From: Oscillospiraceae bacterium
GTDB lineage: Bacteria; Bacillota_A; Clostridia; Oscillospirales; Ruminococcaceae
DNA: 9,285 bases
Assembly: GCA_017414145.1 (NCBI GenBank)
Contig: JAFPQL010000074.1
Span: 1 to 9,285 of the forward strand
Reading direction: 5' to 3'
The notes beneath the pieces are model-generated. The model was given only the letters and a program-made list of their open reading frames with translations. It was not told where the DNA came from and searched no databases. Below are positions 7,167 through 9,285 of this stretch, piece by piece; positions within the stretch are counted from its first letter, which is position 1; each line of letters begins with the position of its first letter. The position numbers were made by a program, and so were the translations under genes.

Positions 7167-7167
7167 C
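7140..7167 (+). promoter_or_regulatory. Weak candidate internal promoter before trpB
   Basis: TTTACG (7140-7145, 4 of 6 matches to the -35 consensus) and TATAAC (7162-7167, 5 of 6 matches to the -10) are 16 bases apart, at the very end of trpF. An internal promoter would uncouple trpBA from the T-box, as internal trp promoters do in some bacteria. The match is modest and could be chance. Confidence 0.25.
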
Positions 7168-7172
7168 GGGTA

Positions 7173-7241
7173 CGGCTGAACACAGCCGGCAGGCACGAAA
7201 ACGGTTCAGACAAAGGCTCTGGCATTCAGCCCTTGCCTTTG
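7173..7241 (+). other. Two small inverted repeats in the trpF-trpB gap
   Basis: The 98-base gap contains CGGCT/AGCCG (7173-7177 with 7184-7188, 6-base loop) and CAAAGGC/GCCTTTG (7211-7217 with 7235-7241, 17-base loop). Neither is followed by a T tract, so they are not terminators of the usual kind. They might be mRNA stability or processing structures, or chance. Confidence 0.35.
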
Positions 7242-7264
7242 AAACAGTCAACAGGAGGAATGAT

Positions 7265-8455
7265 ATGACAAATCAGGCAGGACGCTTCGGCATCCACGGC
7301 GGACAGTACATCCCGGAAACGCTGATGAATGCCGTCAACGAACTGGAACAGGCTTACAACTTCTACAAGAATGACCCCGCGTTCAACGCGGAGCTTTCGG
7401 ATCTGTTCAACAACTACGCGAACCGCCCGTCGCGGCTCTATTTCGCAAGAAAGCTGACCGAAACGCTCGGCGGCGCGAAAATCTATCTCAAGCGTGAGGA
7501 CCTCAACCATACCGGCGCGCACAAGATCAACAATGTGCTGGGGCAGGCGCTGCTCGCAAAGAAAATGGGGAAAACCAGACTGATTGCCGAAACCGGTGCG
7601 GGACAGCACGGTGTCGCAACGGCGACCGCCGCCGCACTCATGGGTATGGAATGCGTCGTGTTCATGGGTGAGGAGGATACGAAGCGGCAGGCGCTCAATG
7701 TCTACCGGATGCGGCTGCTCGGCTCGGAGGTCATTCCGGTCAAAACCGGTACCGCGACGCTGAAGGACGCGGTTTCCGAGGCGATGCGCGAGTGGACAAC
7801 CCGCATTTCGGACACGCATTACTGCCTCGGCTCGGTCATGGGTCCGCACCCGTTCCCGACGATCGTCCGCGATTTTCAGGCGGTGATTTCCCGCGAAATC
7901 CGCGCACAGATGCTGACGGCGGAGGGCAGACTGCCCGATGCCGTGCTGGCCTGCGTCGGCGGCGGCTCGAACGCAATCGGCTCCTTCTACCACTTCATCA
8001 ACGACAAGTCCGTCCGGCTGATCGGCTGCGAGGCGGCAGGCCGCGGCATTGACACCTTTGAGACGGCCGCGACGGTCAACACCGGCAGACTCGGCATCTT
8101 CCACGGCATGAAGTCCTACTTCTGTCAGGATGAATACGGCCAGATTGCGCCGGTTTACTCGATTTCCGCCGGACTGGACTATCCCGGCGTCGGGCCGGAG
8201 CACGCATGGCTGCACGACATCGGCAGAGCGGAATATGTGCCGGTTACGGACGACGAGGCGGTCGATGCCTTTGAATTCCTGTCGCGGACAGAGGGCATCA
8301 TTCCGGCGATTGAGTCCGCACACGCGGTCGCATACGCGATGAAGCTCGCACCGCAGATGGACAAAAAGCAGATTCTCGTCATCACGATTTCCGGCAGAGG
8401 CGACAAGGACTGTGCAGCGATTGCGCGCTACAGAGGGGAGGACATTCATGAGTAA
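7265..8455 (+). CDS. trpB: Tryptophan synthase beta subunit (TrpB)
   Basis: TrpB is the PLP enzyme that condenses indole, channelled from TrpA, with serine to give tryptophan. The product is 396 residues, the usual length of the TrpB1 type found with Trp[14 protein letters not shown] (8-20) starts the family core. The PLP lysine is Lys87 in NHTGAHKIN (81-89), the catalytic Glu109 is in AETGAGQHG, the cofactor phosphate loop is GGGSN (232-236), Asp305 is in [13 protein letters not shown] (301-313), and ISGRGDKD (375-382) lies near the PLP ring nitrogen. Numbering of Lys87, Glu109 and Asp305 coincides with the Salmonella enzyme. The start has a perfect AGGAGG (7253-7258) six bases upstream, so unlike its neighbours it can initiate independently. 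The 3' end overlaps trpA by eight bases, as expected for subunits made in equal amounts. Confidence 0.98.
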   Translation: MTNQAGRFGIHGGQYIPETLMNAVNELEQAYNFYKNDPAFNAELSDLFNNYANRPSRLYFARKLTETLGGAKIYLKREDLNHTGAHKINNVLGQALLAKKMGKTRLIAETGAGQHGVATATAAALMGMECVVFMGEEDTKRQALNVYRMRLLGSEVIPVKTGTATLKDAVSEAMREWTTRISDTHYCLGSVMGPHPFPTIVRDFQAVISREIRAQMLTAEGRLPDAVLACVGGGSNAIGSFYHFINDKSVRLIGCEAAGRGIDTFETAATVNTGRLGIFHGMKSYFCQDEYGQIAPVYSISAGLDYPGVGPEHAWLHDIGRAEYVPVTDDEAVDAFEFLSRTEGIIPAIESAHAVAYAMKLAPQMDKKQILVITISGRGDKDCAAIARYRGEDIHE

Positions 8456-9221
8456 GATTGCAGCCGCATTTCAGGGCGGAAAGGCGTTCATCCCGTTTAT
8501 CACCTGCGGAGACCCTGACCTCGAAACCACGGGGCGGATTGTCCGCGAGGCAGCCGCAAACGGCGCCGATCTGATTGAGCTCGGCATTCCGTTCTCCGAC
8601 CCGACGGCGGAGGGGCCGGTCATTCAGGGTGCGAACATCCGCGCACTGTCCGGCGGTGTGACGACAGACCGCATTTTTGAGTTTGTGCAGAAGCTGCGGC
8701 AGGATGTGACCGTGCCGCTCTGCTTTATGACCTATGCCAATGTGGTGTTTTCCTACGGGATTGAGCGTTTTGTCAGCAGATGCGCGGAAATCGGTGTGGA
8801 TGGCCTCATTCTCCCCGATGTTCCCTATGAGGAGAAGGACGAGTTTGCGCCGGTCTGCCGGCAGTACGGCATCGACCTGATCTCCCTGATCGCACCGACC
8901 TCTGCCGAGCGCGTTTCGATGATTGCAAAGGAAGCAGACGGCTTTCTCTATGTCGTGTCGAGCCTCGGCGTGACGGGTGAGCGTTCGGAGATTCATACCG
9001 ACCTTGCGGAGGTTATCCGGAAAATCCGCGAAAACACGAAGATTCCGTGCGCAATCGGCTTCGGAATCTCCACGCCGGAGCAGGCGCGGGACATGGCGCA
9101 GCTCGCGGACGGCGTGATTGTCGGCTCCGCGATTGTCAAGCGCATCGGGCAGTACGGGCAGGATGCCGCACCGGTTGTCGGGGCGTTTGTCCGCGAGATG
9201 AAGCAGGCGATTTCGGAGTAA
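8448..9221 (+). CDS. trpA: Tryptophan synthase alpha subunit (TrpA)
   Basis: TrpA splits indole-3-glycerol phosphate into glyceraldehyde-3-phosphate and indole, which passes to TrpB through a tunnel. The product is 257 residues, slightly short of E. coli TrpA (268) but within the family range. ATG 8448 is preferred to the in-frame ATG at 8412 because GGGGAGG (8435-8441) is six bases upstream and the product then begins MSKIAAAF as expected. Landmarks are [11 protein letters not shown] (14-24), the catalytic Glu44 in [11 protein letters not shown] (42-52; Glu49 of E. coli), [10 protein letters not shown] (91-100), the loop [10 protein letters not shown] (171-180) and the phosphate-binding GFGIST (204-209) and [10 protein letters not shown] (221-230). 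The second catalytic acid, Asp60 in E. coli, is Glu55 here (PTAEGP). It overlaps trpB by eight bases and is the last trp gene. Confidence 0.97.
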   Translation: MSKIAAAFQGGKAFIPFITCGDPDLETTGRIVREAAANGADLIELGIPFSDPTAEGPVIQGANIRALSGGVTTDRIFEFVQKLRQDVTVPLCFMTYANVVFSYGIERFVSRCAEIGVDGLILPDVPYEEKDEFAPVCRQYGIDLISLIAPTSAERVSMIAKEADGFLYVVSSLGVTGERSEIHTDLAEVIRKIRENTKIPCAIGFGISTPEQARDMAQLADGVIVGSAIVKRIGQYGQDAAPVVGAFVREMKQAISE

Positions 9222-9236
9222 CCGCGGTATTTTTTT
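9191..9236 (+). terminator. Weak candidate terminator at the end of the trp operon
   Basis: A run of seven T (9230-9236) follows trpA directly. The only stem I can draw is CCGCG/CGCGG (9191-9195 with 9223-9227), five pairs with a long 27-base loop that includes the end of trpA. The T run supports termination, but the hairpin is poor, so readthrough into the next gene is possible. Confidence 0.3.
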
Positions 9237-9240
9237 CTTC

Positions 9241-9269
9241 TTGACAGAACAGTGCCTCTTTGTTATAAT
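9241..9269 (+). promoter_or_regulatory. Strong promoter reading out of the window
   Basis: TTGACA (9241-9246) and TATAAT (9264-9269) are both perfect consensus boxes with a 17-base spacer. TG at 9261-9262 makes an extended -10. A T-rich stretch lies just upstream. It begins 20 bases after the trpA stop and should drive a gene beyond 9285, with transcription starting near 9276. Confidence 0.88.
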
Positions 9270-9285
9270 TGAATTGCAGTCAGTA

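Noticed and set aside
7226..8449. 407-codon open frame on the - strand opposite trpB
   Set aside because: It mirrors trpB codon for codon, has no recognisable domain and is rich in Arg/His as antisense frames of GC-rich genes are. trpB itself is unmistakable.

Overview
The window reads as a piece of chromosome from an anaerobic, GC-rich Gram-positive bacterium of the class Clostridia. An Oscillospiraceae/Ruminococcus-like host is my inference. The reasons are an [FeFe] hydrogenase, a T-box (tRNA-sensing) leader, strong AGGAGG-type ribosome binding sites and sigma-A-like promoters with 17-base spacers. All convincing genes lie on the + strand. I see no mobile elements, rRNA/tRNA genes or CRISPR repeats.

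Layout. (1) Bases 1-557 hold the C-terminal end of an [FeFe] hydrogenase catalytic subunit, followed by a hairpin terminator. (2) A promoter at 630-658 drives a lone gene (706-2259) for a 517-residue polytopic membrane protein of unknown function, possibly DUF6056-like. (3) A second promoter (2294-2322) starts the trp transcript. Its leader of about 285 nt is a T-box with a UGG (Trp) specifier, a UGGC acceptor-pairing bulge, an antiterminator and a competing intrinsic terminator. (4) A tightly packed operon follows: trpE, a trpG-trpD fusion, trpC, trpF, trpB and trpA (2711-9221). This is the whole chorismate-to-tryptophan pathway. (5) A near-perfect promoter (9241-9269) fires rightward out of the window, 20 bases after trpA.

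How the genes work together. TrpE with the TrpG domain makes anthranilate from chorismate and glutamine. The TrpD domain adds phosphoribose, TrpF isomerises, TrpC closes the indole ring, and TrpA/TrpB convert indole-glycerol phosphate and serine to tryptophan. Transcription should rise when uncharged tRNA-Trp binds the T-box. TrpE also keeps the motifs of a tryptophan-inhibited enzyme, so the pathway looks controlled at both levels. Most junctions are overlaps or gaps of a few bases. The exception is the 98-base trpF-trpB gap.

The window is mostly ordinary biosynthesis; I found no strong case for an undescribed system. The points most worth a second look are the in-frame trpG-trpD fusion that still carries an intact internal ribosome binding site and TrpD start, a perfect 12-bp long-range helix in the T-box leader, a possible 24-codon ORF between the T-box terminator and trpE, a palindrome over the likely trp transcription start, the Asp-to-Glu change at a TrpA catalytic position, and the uncharacterised membrane protein.
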